64,000 nucleotides of DNA from Glebionis coronaria (GCA_025667525.1 JANFOE010002214.1:1-64000), one strand, 5' to 3'. Shown: positions 22,279 to 35,000, counted from the first letter of the stretch. Numbers and translations are program-made. Notes: generated from the sequence alone by a model not told the origin.

Positions 22279-24941
22279 TGTGACAACCGTGGTTTTGAGT
22301 TTGTCACTTGGTCTTACTTTTAGGTTATTTTATGTGTGCTTACTTGAATTGTGTGTTTACGTGTTTATTTTGTGTGAACGAGGTTGGTATGGTTATCGTT
22401 TATGAGTATAGAGTACTCATAAGTAAATCGAGGAACGGTTATTTCATGTTCATGAGCTCACAAGTGGTGACTATGAAATGAAAATGGTGATATTGTGGTG
22501 TTTACGTATACGTATAAGTATTATAGTAATAGTATTTTTTTAAAATTTACGGTTTAGCATTTAGAGGTCTCGGGTGAGGTAATTATCCATATGAATATTT
22601 TTCGGGATGGTTTTAAGTCATTTAGGACTTAGTTATAAAGTTTATTTCAAAATTGAAGATTTTTTATAAAAGTGTATATTTTACGTCTTTTACGGTAAAA
22701 CGCGTAAAATTTGACTAGTTTTACGGTTTTGAGGTTTTGGAGGCTTTAGGAGCTGAAATAAATTAAGGTAAATTAAGTTAATGTTAATAACATAATATTA
22801 ATTAATAAAAATAAAAAAAATGAAATTAGGGGTGTTTGGGTCGGTTTAGACGCACCAAAGAAAAGAAAAGGGGGAAAAGGGAAAAAGGGAACCGGGCTTT
22901 TGTATATGGGCCAAGGACTTGTTAGGAAAGTATCAAAAGCCTTATTTTTATCAAAACACTTCATAAAATCCCTGGAGATCAATTATAGGTCGACGTCCAT
23001 GGAGAAAATTAGGGTTCTTCATCAAAAATCTTGTTTTCCAAAAAAATCTAAGGTAAAATCTTCAAACCCTTTTCAATTAAATTGTTTTTATGATTTCTTT
23101 AATCATTCTTATGATGGATTAAGGGTTAAGGTTTATATAAAAACAGTATATTAATGATGTATTAATCATAATATGATGATCATATAATTTAGGGCTTGTA
23201 TTAGAAGGGTTATAGGTTATTAATTAGATCAATTTGTTTAAAACCCGTTTTTAAAAACTGGGCAGAATTTTGAGTCTATTGTTTTGATCATATCTCGAGT
23301 TCTAGGAACATTCAAGATGCGATCAAACTAGCCCTGGATAGGTCATTGAGTTGGCTTTCTAAATCAAGAAACGAGAACTAGATTGGAGGTCGGGAAGTGG
23401 GTCAAAAACAGGTTACAACAGTCGGAGGTCAAAACAGTTTTGAATTCAGCCTGTTTTCTTTTTAAGTTTTGGGTTGTTTGGGGTACTTAGGGTTGCATTG
23501 GGATCTTCTCACGAACATGAGAGATGGTTTATATATTGTAGTAAGGATCTGCACTTGGGCTAAGATTGTGGTTTAGGGTAAGACCCTCTAATGGTAACAA
23601 ACTTTTCATACGTTTAAAATCAGTGAACTCTGGATAGGTAGCAATATATATACATATATCAGGGCCTTAACAGTAGATTTAAGGTTAGGGCAAGTGGGAG
23701 GTTTTAGTTAACATATGTAAAAGTATGAATATTCCTTTTACAGAAACCATGGGTATGCTTAAGTGGACGTTTGACTTAAAGTTTTGAGACCTAAAAACTG
23801 GGACTGTTTTGTGTAAAATATGAACGGGATAGTTATTAAACTTAACCAAGTTAAGGACTTGTTAAGGAAGGGTAATGGGGTGATAGAGCTTATCAATGAG
23901 GTATTTATATGGGAATAGGCTAGATGTCCATCATAGGTTGATGAACCATCTTAGTGATTGGTTCATATTTTGATTGCGTGTTTTTGGTTTGTTAACTTGT
24001 TGCTAGTGCGAGGACTTGTGAAGAAGCAATCAGGTGAGTTTCATAGTCCCATGTCTACTAATGATTTTGACTTCCAGATGGGATGGAAGAGATACTATCT
24101 TGTTTTTATAAATTATGCTGTGAATGTTTTGTGTTTGTGATGGACTTGTGTGTACATTGTGTGATTAACTGCTATGTGATTCTTGATTGTGTATGATTTG
24201 GATCGGGAGACACGTGTCGTCTCAATTATTGCGGGTTGACAAGGTAAGGGCCTTGGGATAGGTACATAGCGTGATCGTCTATGGGACTAATGGAAAATGA
24301 CAAGGTAGTGGCCTTGGGATAGGTACATAGGTGTATGGGCGCCTATGGTACCATGGTTGTTGGTAAGGCGTGATGCCTTGGTAATTGTGGTTGTTGGTAA
24401 GGCGTGATGCCTTGGAAATGTGATGATTGATTTATCTTGAATGCTAGTTGTTAATACATACTTGTAACACATTGTCCATATGTTATTGTGTTGATGGTTG
24501 TTATTCACAGCTTGTAATTGATTTTGCGTTGGAGTCTAAACCTACGACTCTCACCAACTTTATGTTGACGTGTTTTAGTGTCTCTTTCAGGTGATACTAT
24601 GGTTAAGCATGAGAACATAAGTGGCTAGGATTGGAGAAGCTTAGGAATGCATATAGAAGGAGAATCCCCGTTTCCTTCTTAGTTTACCTTTATGTTTTTT
24701 TTATAAGTGATACATGTTGGCACCTATATGTTTGTTTTGTTTGTGTTATTTGTTTGTCTTGGGTAAGAGGTAGGACTGTTACCTACTTACTTAGACTCCT
24801 GCATTGTTGAGATACTGTCATGACATTTGTGTCACCATTTTATGACATTTCTTATATCATTTAGTTAACTCTATAGACACGCTATTGTTGTGATGATATC
24901 CATACGTCGCGCCCCATATTCCACCATGGTGGGGTGTGACA
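22279..24941 (+). repeat. Gypsy-N 3' LTR
   Basis: 2663 bp from TGTGACAACC to GGGGTGTGACA, colinear with 17729-20390. Confidence 0.92.
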
Positions 24942-24946
24942 TAGGA

Positions 24947-24993
24947 CTATACTTAGTATACTTAAGTATAGTACTAATTACATGGGACCAACA
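24947..24993 (+). repeat. Copia-2 5' LTR, right remainder
   Basis: 47 bp from CTATACTTAGTATACTTAAG to GGGACCAACA, identical to the end of the 3' LTR except one base. Contains a TATACTTAGTATA inverted repeat. Confidence 0.92.
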
Positions 24994-24995
24994 AG

Positions 24996-25007
24996 TGGTA
25001 TCAGAGC
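24996..25007 (+). promoter_or_regulatory. Copia-2 primer-binding site (initiator Met tRNA)
   Basis: TGGTATCAGAGC, the standard complement of the 3' end of plant initiator Met tRNA, two bases after the LTR. Confidence 0.92.
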
Positions 25008-25064
25008 GGTAGGATTATAAAACTTTTAACCACCGTCTCAAAGTTTTTAAAACCTTGATCCATT

Positions 25065-26247
25065 ATGGCTGAAAGTAATGTACCTCAACTTGTTAACAAA
25101 AAGGGAGTGAGTTACTCTGTTAACGCTCCTAAGTTAGAATTTGAAAGATTTAACAAATGGAAGAAAAGAATGCTATGTTATTTGATGGGAATGGAACCTT
25201 ATTACATAACTTGTATTAAGAATGGTCCATTCAAACCAAAAGCAGCAACTGGTGATGACAAACCTGAAAACCAATGGTCTGACGATGAAAGGAGAGTGGT
25301 CAATCAAGACCAACGTCTCAAAAGCATCATAATATCTTGTCTTCTTGACGATATTATGGAGGCTGTCATCGAGTGTGAGACGGCCAAAGAGACTTGGATA
25401 GATCTTGTTCATAGTTTCGAAGGACCATCCGACACTAAGGAAAATAGGATTATTGACCTGAAGTTAGAATATAACACTTTCAGGGCCAAAACATCTAAAA
25501 CACTTCCTCAGACTTACACCAGGTATAAAGCCTTGCTCAATGAGCTAACGAATGACGGGGTGAAACTGTCTAAGCATGAAATCAATGTTGGTTTTGTGAA
25601 CAGTCTCCCTGAAAAATGGCTTGGTTTTTCTCAATGATTGAGGAATGCTAATCACATACAGACTCAGGATCTTGTAGATATTTATGGGAGATTCATCTAT
25701 GAAGATAATCTGATAAATAGAAGATATCCTGGGTCCAATAAGGCCTTAATAACAGACACCTCAGCCAAACCTACCCAAATTGATCATGGCCCCATTACAA
25801 CTGCTTTTTACTCAAATGCAATTGTTCAAGATTTTCAGGAAACCTCATATGATGAGGTGGATGAAAGATCTAGTACTGAATACATAAGGGATTTGAACAT
25901 GGAATATCATGAAAGGGCCATGTTGTCAAATACAAATCATTAAAAGAACTAGATTTGCTGGTAACCAATCCACTGAGGGAGTGTATTGCCATCGATGTGG
26001 TAAAACTGGGCATTTTGCTAAATATTGTCTTTCAAAAACCCCATTGGCCTCTTATAAAAGTCAAAGTTTTTCATCATGCAATGACAATTTTCAACCCAAG
26101 TTTACACCAAAACTAATTCAGGCTTCTCCAATTAACCAAAGTTTTCAGAATAGTAAGAAAATTGAGAAAGACTATAGGTCCGAGTATAAAAAGGTAAAAG
26201 CTAAACTTGCACTCTTGGAAGCTGAACCTATTATTGCTCAGACTTAA
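25065..26247 (+). pseudogene. Copia-2 gag with zinc knuckle, broken
   Basis: Starts MAESNVPQLVNKKGVSYSVN. The capsid part has FNKWKKRMLCYLMG, LKSIIISCLLDDIMEAV, a KETWIDLV block and VGFVNSLPEKWLGFSQ. A single TGA at 25635 interrupts an otherwise continuous frame (25638-25943). After a frame change, the knuckle CHRCGKTGHFAKYC lies at about 25987-26028, followed by a Lys-rich tail ending in TAA at 26245. A UBN2-type gag that forms particles and binds RNA. Few breaks, consistent with a fairly young copy. Confidence 0.85.
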
Positions 26248-27177
26248 AAGCCTGCTCAAAACAAAGCCAAAGGTCTAGTAACTAAAACTTTTGATTGGGA
26301 TGATGAAGATTTATCCTCAAAAGAGGAGGAAGTCAGGTATCAAGTGTTAATGGCTCTAGCTGATGATGAATTATCAGTTGGAAAGAATCATGCTCGAAAT
26401 GGAGAATGGGTTGACATCACCATGAGAAAGGTAAATATGCTTCTCTCTATGGATGAAGAATCTGATTGGCAAAAATTCCTTAAGTATATTAACATTGACC
26501 TATCGTTTGTTGAAGAGCAGATATTGAATCTTTTGTCAAAATATAATAAACTTGTTTTTGAATTAAACAAATGTAAAGAAGATTTATTAGTTCTAAAACA
26601 AGCTAAACTTGAAGCAGTAAGCTGTCAACTTCAGAACACTGAACTTAATAAAATCAATCATGCTCTTCAAGAACAACTTAAGGAAGAAAAACGAATCAAT
26701 GAGAAATGGACAAATAGCTCTACCTTAGCTTCTCAGTGTATAAACAGTCAAATACTTGCCCAAAAGAAGAAATTTTTTGGGGCACGACAACTCACTGAAA
26801 AGGCACCAACTAAGGAAATGAGTGAAAAGGCATTTCTCCCTACCTCAGTTGGGTTTGATCATGAAATGATTTCTAAGCCAAAAGACTGGGTTGAGAGATC
26901 AAATCCTAAGAGTATTTTGCCTAACATTGACACTAGAAAAATATTAATTCCTGAATCTCAGGCTATTAATGAAAAACTTGGTCTGAATGAAGACACTGAT
27001 AAAGTCAGTAACACTGAAACATCTAGTGTTGCTGAAAACATTCAGACTCCTCTACCTCCTTTGAAAAACCATCAAGGAGCAAGTCCATGTTCTGAACTAA
27101 TTCCATTGTCTTATCAAGAACACTCACCTAGAGGAAGAGCTGGTTTAGGTTGTATTAAACAAACAAAGCCTGACTAA
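26248..27177 (+). CDS. Copia-2 gag extension with coiled coil
   Basis: Continues the gag frame after one TAA. The acidic start (FDWDDEDLSSKEEEVRYQVLMALADDE) is followed by a leucine/lysine coiled coil at about 26500-26720 (LLSKYNKLVFELNKCKEDLLVL) and a polar, proline-containing tail. It ends TAA just before the knuckle array. The counterpart in Copia-1 is the 700-residue coiled coil, so the extension is a shared design though sequences differ. Role unknown, probably particle structure. Confidence 0.7.
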   Translation, partial: KPAQNKAKGLVTKTFDWDDEDLSSKEEEVRYQVLMALADDELSVGKNHARNGEWVDITMRKVNMLLSMDEESDWQKFLKYINIDLSFVEEQILNLLSKYNKLVFELNKCKEDLLVLKQAKLEAVSCQLQNTELNKINHALQEQLKEEKRINEKWTNSSTLASQCINSQILAQKKKFFGARQLTEKAPTKEMSEKAFLPTSVGFDHEMISKPKDWVERSNPKSILPNIDTRKILIPESQAINEKLGLNEDTDKVSNTETSSVAENIQTPLPPLKNHQGASPCSELIPLSYQEHSPRGRAGLGCIKQTKPD

Positions 27178-27180
27178 AAA

Positions 27181-27966
27181 ATGATACCAGATCACACTGA
27201 GTCAGGAACTGTCACTGAAAAGAAAACCAAACCTATATCTCCCTCAGGGACTCCTAAACATTCAGTCAACTCTACTCCTATTGTAAATCAAGAGGAATTA
27301 AGTAGATTGTTCCAACTCTTCATGGAAGAGAAGCTGAACTCAGCCTCTAAAACTCAGGGTGAAACATCTGTGTCCTCACAGCCTAAATCATCAACAAGTA
27401 ACAAAACTGAATCTGAGTCTTCTAAGAAAGTTAAAACAAAGAAACCCACCTGTGAGCTATGTCACTATACAAATCACACCACTGACGACTTCTATAGAGT
27501 TCTCTATTGCATGAAATGTAAAAGTGAAGATCATAGGACAGCAGACCATGAGATGCACATTGCTTCTATTAAAAATGCTAAAAGATACAATGCTCAGCCT
27601 TACAACTATGGGCCTACCTCAGTACAAACAAGAAAATCCAAGGCTAAGCCTTACCCACCTTTTCCACATTGTGGGATTCCCGATCACAGACCTGATGATT
27701 GTGTATATTATCCTAAGTATGAGATTTGCGGAAGCAATGATCACACTACCTCAGGACACAATAGAATCATCATGGTCAGAAGAGGAATGCTAGCTGAGTC
27801 ATCTCAAAGTACTAAATCCTCAGTCGGACTAAGCTGCAAAACATGTGGAAGCAATGTTCATTCTACCTCAGACCACGCTGAGTTTGAGTACTTCAAACGA
27901 GGTGAAAGACGTCAGGCTCTTCGAGCCAAAGGGCCTACTAAAAGATGGGCTCACAAGAGAAACTAA
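27181..27966 (+). CDS. Copia-2 pre-protease region with five knuckle-like motifs
   Basis: A 261-residue open frame. After a Ser/Thr-rich start come five short Cys/His motifs: CELCHYTNHTTDDF, CMKCKSEDHRTADH, HCGIPDHRPDDC, CEICGSNDHTTSGH and CKTCGSNVHSTSDH. They follow C-x2-C-x4-H-x4-(C/H/other), spaced about 20-45 residues. This is separate from the canonical gag knuckle. The motifs suggest nucleic-acid binding or metal binding. The frame ends 6 bp before the protease part at 27973. Confidence 0.75.
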   Translation: MIPDHTESGTVTEKKTKPISPSGTPKHSVNSTPIVNQEELSRLFQLFMEEKLNSASKTQGETSVSSQPKSSTSNKTESESSKKVKTKKPTCELCHYTNHTTDDFYRVLYCMKCKSEDHRTADHEMHIASIKNAKRYNAQPYNYGPTSVQTRKSKAKPYPPFPHCGIPDHRPDDCVYYPKYEICGSNDHTTSGHNRIIMVRRGMLAESSQSTKSSVGLSCKTCGSNVHSTSDHAEFEYFKRGERRQALRAKGPTKRWAHKRN

Positions 27967-27972
27967 TCCACC

Positions 27973-30900
27973 TTGTTATTTGTGCAGAAACACTTCAAGG
28001 AGCCTATCTGGTACTTAGACAGTGGGTGTTCAAGAAGTATGACAGGGGTCAAAAGTTATCTTCACAAATACGTGGAGCAACCAGGTCCTAAGGTAGTATT
28101 CAGTGATAATTCATCTTGTGTTACTGAGGGATATGGTTCAATTAAATGTGGTGGAATAGTTTTCTCAAAAGTGGCGTTTGTAACCGGTCTGAAGTACAAT
28201 CTCTTCAGTATCAGCCAACTGTGTGATGCTAAGTACATCGTTCAGTTTGATGATAAGCAAGGTACAATATTCAATGCTAACAAAGAAATTGTGTTGACTG
28301 CTCCAAGAAGAAATGATGTATATGTCCTAGACATGTCATTTGTAACAAATTCAGGAGCATGCTTCTTTGCTAAAGCCTCAGACTCTGTCAATTGGCTTTG
28401 GCATAAGAGACTGTCACATCTAAATTTCAAAGATATGAAATCCAAAAAAAACAAAGTTCTTGGCTTACCTTCTCTTGTGTATTCAAAAGACAAACCTTGT
28501 TCAGCCTGTGAAAAAGGAAAACACAAGAGAGCTTTTTTTAAGCCAAAACAAAACTTTTCTATCAGGAAGTGTCTTCATCTTCTTCATATGGACTTGTTTT
28601 GACCAGTCAGTCAAATGTCTATAAATCATGAGAAATACACTCTTGTGATTGTTGATGAATACTCTAGATACACTTGGGTATACTTACTGAAAAAGAAGAG
28701 TCGAGCTCCTGAATTCATAATGTCTTTTATCAGGCAAGTAGAAAATCAAAATGATACTAAAGTTAAACAAATACGAACTGATAATGGAACAGATTTCAGG
28801 AACCAAGAGCTTGAGAGTTTTTGTGATAAGAAAGGAATTTCTCTGAACTTCTCTTCTCCTTACACACCTGAAAAAAAATGGTGTGGCTGAAAGGAAGAAT
28901 AGAACTCTCATTGAAGCTGCTCGAACCATGCTTAATGGATCCAATCTTTCAAAACACTTCTGGACTGAGGCTGTAAAATTAGCTTGCTATACTCAGAACA
29001 GATGTATTATTGTCAAAAGACATGATAAGTATCCTTATGAAATATTCAGGGAAAGGATTCCAGATATCAGCTACTTTCATGTGTTTGGATGTCCTGTGTT
29101 TATTCACAATGAAAAGGACCATATTGGTAAATTTGATGCCAAAGCTAATGATGGATACTTTCTTGGATACTCTTTTTTCTCCAAAGCCTTCAGGGTCTTT
29201 AACACAAGGAGACAACAGATTGATGAGTCATTTCATGTCACCTTTGATGAAAGTATGGATGCCATTAACTTCACAAATCAATCAATTGAAGAAATAGGGA
29301 TCAATGACTCATCAAGATATCCTCCTGATGAGTATGAACATTGTCCCTCAAAGCAGTATCAAACTGATGCTGATATATCCTTCCATATATCACCTCATAA
29401 TAGGTCAATTGATAATTTAATCACACCTCAACATGTCCCTGAAGTTATCACTTCTCAAGCTAATGAATCAAACGATTCATCCATCTATAAGAACACTGAA
29501 GGGACAAGTGATGAAAATATTGAATCCCCTATTACTGATAATCCTTCAGAAGGAGGTGATGTCCCAATACAATGTACTGAATCTCTGGTCCCTGATAATC
29601 ACCAACCATCAACAGGCTCTAATCCAAGTCCTCAGGACAGATGGTCAAGACAACAACATATAGAGCTTGTAAACATAATTGGTGATGTATCTGAGGGGAT
29701 GCTCACACGCAGTCAGACTGCTAAACTCTCTGCCGCCTCAGCCCATGAATGTCTGTTTGCAGACTTTCTCTCTGAAATTGAACCAAAGAAGGTTTCAGAG
29801 GCCCTGACACATCTAGGGTGGGTTGAGGCCATGCAAGAAGAGCTCAACCAATTCCTCAGGAACAAAGTGTGGAAACTAGTTCCTCTCCCCAAAGGGAAAT
29901 CAGCTCTTGGTACAAAATGGGTATTTAAAAACAATACTGATGAAGATGGAATTGTCATCAAAAAACAAAGCTAGGATGGTTGTTCAGGGGTGTGGTAAAC
30001 TTGAAGGAATCGACTATGAGGAAACCTTCGCCCCTGTAGCAAGAATGGAAGCCATCAGTATCTTCCTTGCCTATGCTACTTACATGAACTTCAAAGTTTT
30101 CCAAATGGATGTAAAAAGTGCCTTCCTGAATGGAAAGATCACTGAAGAAGTTTATGTTGCTCAGCCTCCTGGTTTTGAGAGTTCTGAGTTCCCAAACCAT
30201 GTTTGTAAACTTGACAAAGCCCTTTTATGGACTGAAACAAGCACCAAAGGCATGGTATGAAACTCTCTCTACATTCCTGCTAATGAAAAAATTTGTCAGG
30301 GGGAAGATAGACAACACCTTGTTTATCTTCAGAACCAAGGAGGATGTTCTACTAGTTCAGATATATGTTGATGACATCATATTCGGATCTACAAACTATG
30401 ATCTTTGTAGAAAGTTTGAAAAACTTATGACAAAGAAATTTGAAATGAGTATATGGGTGAATTAACATATTTTCTTGGACTACAAATCAAACAGGGGGAC
30501 AAGGGGATCTCAGTCTGTCAAGAAAAATACACCAGAGAAATACTTAAGAAATATGATATCTCTGAGTGTGCTTCAGTAAAGACTCCCATGGTTCCCCCCA
30601 ACAACTTAGGTCCTGATCTTGCTGGTAAACCAGTCAATCAAACCTTATTCAGGGGAATGATTGGATCGTTAATGTACCTAACTGTAACCAGACCTGATAT
30701 TCAGTTCTCAACAATCTTATGTGCAAGATATCAGGCCGATCCCAAAGAATCACATCTTACTGTTGTTAAACGAATCTTCAGGTACCTGAAGGGTACTCCC
30801 TCACTAGGTCTATGGTATCCTCGTTGTTCAGGCTTCGATCTTAAAGGATACTCAGACTCAGACTATGCTGGCTGCAACATGGATAGAGAAAGTACCTCAG

Positions 30901-31304
30901 GTGCATGTCAATTCCTTGATGGCAAGCTAGTATGTAGGAGTGCAAAGAAACAGCAGTCAGTCACAATGTCCTCTACTGAGGCTGAATACGTGGCAGCTGC
31001 TGGTTGTTGTGTAAACATCCTTTGGATGAAAAGTCAACTCAGGGACTATAATGTGGAATACAAAGTAGTCCCTATCTTTTGTGACAACACCAGTGCAATT
31101 GCCATTTCAAATAATCCAGTCCTACATTCAAGGACTAAACACATTGACATAAGATATCACTTCCTTAGGGATCACATCTTAAAAGGAGATATTGAGTTAC
31201 ACTTCATCCCCACTGAATATCAGCTAGCTGATATTTTCACCAAACCTTTGGATGAACCAACGTTCACTAGACTGAAAGCTGAACTTGGTATGCTGAATAT
31301 TGAT
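27973..31304 (+). pseudogene. Copia-2 pol: protease, integrase, reverse transcriptase, RNase H
   Basis: Protease motif WYLDSGCSRSMTG at about 28009-28047. GAG pre-integrase WLWHKRLSHLN and CSACEKGKHKR at 28397-28530. Integrase core VDEYSRYTWVYLL, IRTDNGTDF and, after a frameshift, GVAERKNRTLIEAARTML, so all three acidic catalytic residues are present. RT: KTKWVFK-like start at 29910, FQMDVKSAFLNG at about 30100, YVDDIIFGS at 30365. RNase H: SDSDYAGC, SSTEAEYVA, SRTKHIDIRYHF. Breaks: TGA at 28600; frameshifts near 28872 (A8 run), 29955 (A-run), 30230 and 30450. Domain order PR-IN-RT-RH defines Ty1/Copia. Confidence 0.92.
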
Positions 31305-32093
31305 TAATTAGTCTCCCTGATGACATTGGATTTAGTATAATGTATATTCTTTATCTTCTCTCTGAGTAAAATATCTTATTGTCCTCTCTTTGACACTGAG
31401 GTACATTAAATGATGTAACTAAATGCTCTAAGGATTTAGTTACTTAATGTCCTAGGTTGGTGAGTCACAATATTAAATAAGGAACATATATTCCTTCAAT
31501 AATTTGTCATAAACCAGTCAAAGGGTCACTCATGACAAGTATGCCACTAAGCATTAAATGCTTACCCTTTTTCTAGCAAAATCCATTGTAAAAACGTCCT
31601 TTCAAATGCACATGACCCCACATCATCTCTGAAAAAAGCGTTATCTTCGCAGTAATGGAACAGTTTCCAAGAAAATAGGGGGACCACTTGTACGCTTTCA
31701 TAAAATGCGGATGTGAAAAGAAATTATAGCAAATAAAAATCTTCTTCACATCCGAGCCTATAAATACCCCACAACCACAACAAACACACACACAAAGAAC
31801 TTGCAATTTTACTCTGCCAAAAGTTTCTCTCAAAGAAAAAGTGTGTGTGTTCAAACTAATTTCTAGAAAAGGTTTCTTGTAAACAAGGTGATCACATTGA
31901 TTACTCGTTTTATTGTTATATAGCACAAGCAATCAAAGTTACCTATTGTTTATAACTCTTGATCCTTTTTATAAGGCAAAAGTTCTCATTAGGTCACTTG
32001 GTGAATCTTGTTGTATTATAACAAGAAACAAGTCTTGATTTGATTTCCATAAATTGCCATTGTCCTTTTTCAAATCTTTAAAATCTATCTTTA
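31305..32093 (+). promoter_or_regulatory. Copia-2 inter-ORF region with TATA box
   Basis: 789 bp without coding sense. TATAAATA at 31759-31766 in the context CCTATAAATACCCC, followed by an A/C-rich stretch (ACAACAAACACACACAC) typical of plant transcription starts, and then about 330 bp of T-rich leader up to ATG at 32094. The layout resembles a separate promoter for the following ORF. Confidence 0.5.
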
Positions 32094-35000
32094 ATGGCAA
32101 TATCCAAGGCTATCAAATATGCCCCTCAGGCTGAACATCTCACCAATGAGGGTGTCCATTTTGCAGGAAACAACTATGAGGGAAATTTCAAATACCCTAG
32201 TAGTGTATCAGCCTACAAACCAATTTGCAAATTTTTGAAAAACTATGATTGGGCTGATGCTTTTACAAAAACCCCCTCAGTCTTCTACCATGAATATCTC
32301 AGGGAATTCTGGTTTACGGCTGTGGTTGTAACCCCTACCCAAGGGCCTGAAGGATCTCAGGGGTCTAAGATCAAGTTACATAAGAACTGTGTCATCATGT
32401 TCCCTACAAACAATGGGAAGACACCATTGATTTTAGACTTCAAAACATTTTGTCAAAGCAGTGGACTTGATTATAACAATGGAAAGTATGTTGCACATCC
32501 TGATACGGAGTCAGTTAAAAAGGACTAAAAGAAATCGGGGTCCCTGAGTTACTTGTGACTAAAACCCCATTGATCAAAACTACTTTCCCCATGGCTTGGA
32601 GTATCCTGGTCACTTTTGTGATTCAGGTGATCGGTGGGAACTACTCGTCTACTAAGCAAGTTAATTCTACTCAGCAGATGCTAATCTACAGTCTTATTAA
32701 TGGACTGAAGATTGACATAGGATAGATTGTTTATAATGATCTCGTAACCAGGCTCTTGAAGGATTTAAGGCAAAAATATGTTTCTTACCCAAGATTCATA
32801 TCATGCGCCTTAGAACGGTTACTGGGTTCCCTTTACACTCAGGAAAAATTCAATGTTTTTTCTACTCCAATCCTGAGTTCCACAAACTTTTCAAAGAACC
32901 CATCTAAAGTCAACCCCATTGCATTGACGGCTCACATGACTTAGGTGATCAGTCGTGAATCATCCGTGTCTCAGATTCCCTTCTTACCAAAGAAGGGGAA
33001 CAAGAAGACTCAGACTGTGCCAAAGACCAAACCAACAAAGGCACAAGGCCCTGAGGCTTCCGAGGCACGACCCAAAAAGGCCAAGGCTAAAAAGACTACC
33101 CTTGTTCAGACCAAGCTTCAAATACCCCAAGGGAAAGAGCTTACGGGAGGCCCTGATACATCACAGTCGGGGTCGACGGGCCAACCTACTGGTCCTCATG
33201 ATGTAGAAGGAAACAAACAACCTTCTCCTACGGGACTGCCTTCCACTCAGACCAATGAGGGCACTCGTAAATCGCAACCTTTGCCTAAGGTCAAAACTAA
33301 GGCCAAAGACTCAGAGAGACGCCCACGGGTAACACACCTCGCTGATATGCCTATCACTTCTACCAAGTCCAATGAAGGCACACTAGCTCAAAAGTCTTTG
33401 CCTGAGGACCCAAAACTTGATTCCTTAGACTCAAAGGGACGCCCACGGGTAAAACACCCCGCTGATAGGAATCTCACCTCCACAAATCCCGATGAAGGCA
33501 CACTAAAACAAAAGTCTTAGCCTGAGGGAACCACTCTTGATCCCAAAGACTCAGAGGGACGCCCACGGGTAAAACACCCCGCTGATAGGTATCCTACCTC
33601 CACAACTGATCAATCACAAACTGCCCCTGAGTATCAGTTGGCTAAATCCCAAGCCTCAGGATTTGGGGCAGGGAGTGAAGATAACAAAGGCAAACCTTCT
33701 TTTGAGGGGGAGCTGGATAAACCTAAGGGTTCACTGAACTTTTGAGATTTTATAAGTTTACTTGAGAAGCTTAATGAGTTACTCCAAGGGTTCAGTGACG
33801 ACGATGATATGATTGAGGCTGGGGATGACCCTAAAACTCAGGCCCCTTCTCAATCAGACCAGAAGCCACATTCCCCACCATTGTTCGCAGACATACAACC
33901 CTCCCCAGAGGATCAACAAAAGCCCTCCCCTGAGGCATCCGAACAAAAAGAGTCCTCCCCTGAGGCACCAAAAAAGCGCTCTCATGAGGCAAAACTTGAC
34001 GCCTCTACATTGGGGACTCAGACTGTGGTTCTGGATGAGACAACTTTGAATGCCTTGCAGGCTGAGGTCACTCAGGCTCATGAAGATTTGGCTTCAAAGG
34101 CTGATGAACTCCTTGATGAGTTCAGGACATATGGTGAGAGGTTTGATGTGACTGAGGAGAAGATGAGAATTCAGGTAGATAATCAAATGGAATTCATCAG
34201 CTCTGTTAACAATAGTCATGAAAATCAAGAGAAGAAGCTCATCAACTTCCTTAACCATGCTCTTCCTACGGTCGAAGCAAATGTGTCCTTAAAGACAGCT
34301 CTGGATGGACTGATCACTAGCACCACTGAGTCCAATTCCAGAGTTGGTCAATTACTTGAGTTACTGAAGGTGGACAGGCTCACTGAGGTTTTCACTAGGT
34401 TAGACACTCTCAGATCTGACTTGGATGTGGTAAAAGGGAAATGCGATTCCATCTATGAAGATGTTCATATGGATGATGAAGCAGAGTTCAGACATGGCTA
34501 ATGCCACCAATCTCTCTGACATCTCCAAATCCCTAAAAGAAGCTGATATTCCTAGGCTAAGGACAAGGATCACCACCATTGAAAACACTCAATCCCTTAT
34601 TCAGTTAGATGTTCGAACTATCAAAGCAGACACTCAGTCCATGAAGGAAATGGTGACTGAGATGTCTTAGGCTTTTAAGGGATCTTCCACCACCTCAGGA
34701 TCCTCACAAAGGACAAAAGTTGGGATTAGTCAGGCTGATCCTTCAACTTTTGAAGGGGAGAATGTGCCACCAATGATGTTAACTTAGACTAAACCTCCTT
34801 CTCACACTGAGGGGGAGTAGGAAAGACTAGCAAAACCCCAACCCTTAAACTCAATTCCTCCCAACCCTGAGCCCTCAGTATCTAAGTCAGATAGGGGAAA
34901 AGGCATAGCTGATGAAACCCTAACACCTCCACCAAAGAAACTTGTAAAAGCTTCAAGGGAAGTAAGGCCCGATCCTGATGCCATGGTCTTGGTACCATAT

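Larger units (their letters stand above)
17729..24941 (+). mobile_element. Gypsy-N: non-autonomous long-LTR retrotransposon
   Basis: 7213 bp with LTRs of 2.66 kb, a primer site, and an internal region of only 1.9 kb without any readable protein. Target duplication TAGGA is exact (17724-17728 and 24942-24946). LTRs and leader are related to the minus-strand Gypsy at 8985-13254, which does carry gag, so mobilisation in trans by that family is likely. It belongs to the class called LARD-like elements. Confidence 0.9.

Noticed and set aside
31573..31932. 119-codon minus-strand frame before the post-pol ORF
   Set aside because: Antisense of the TATA/leader region; no motif and no relative seen.
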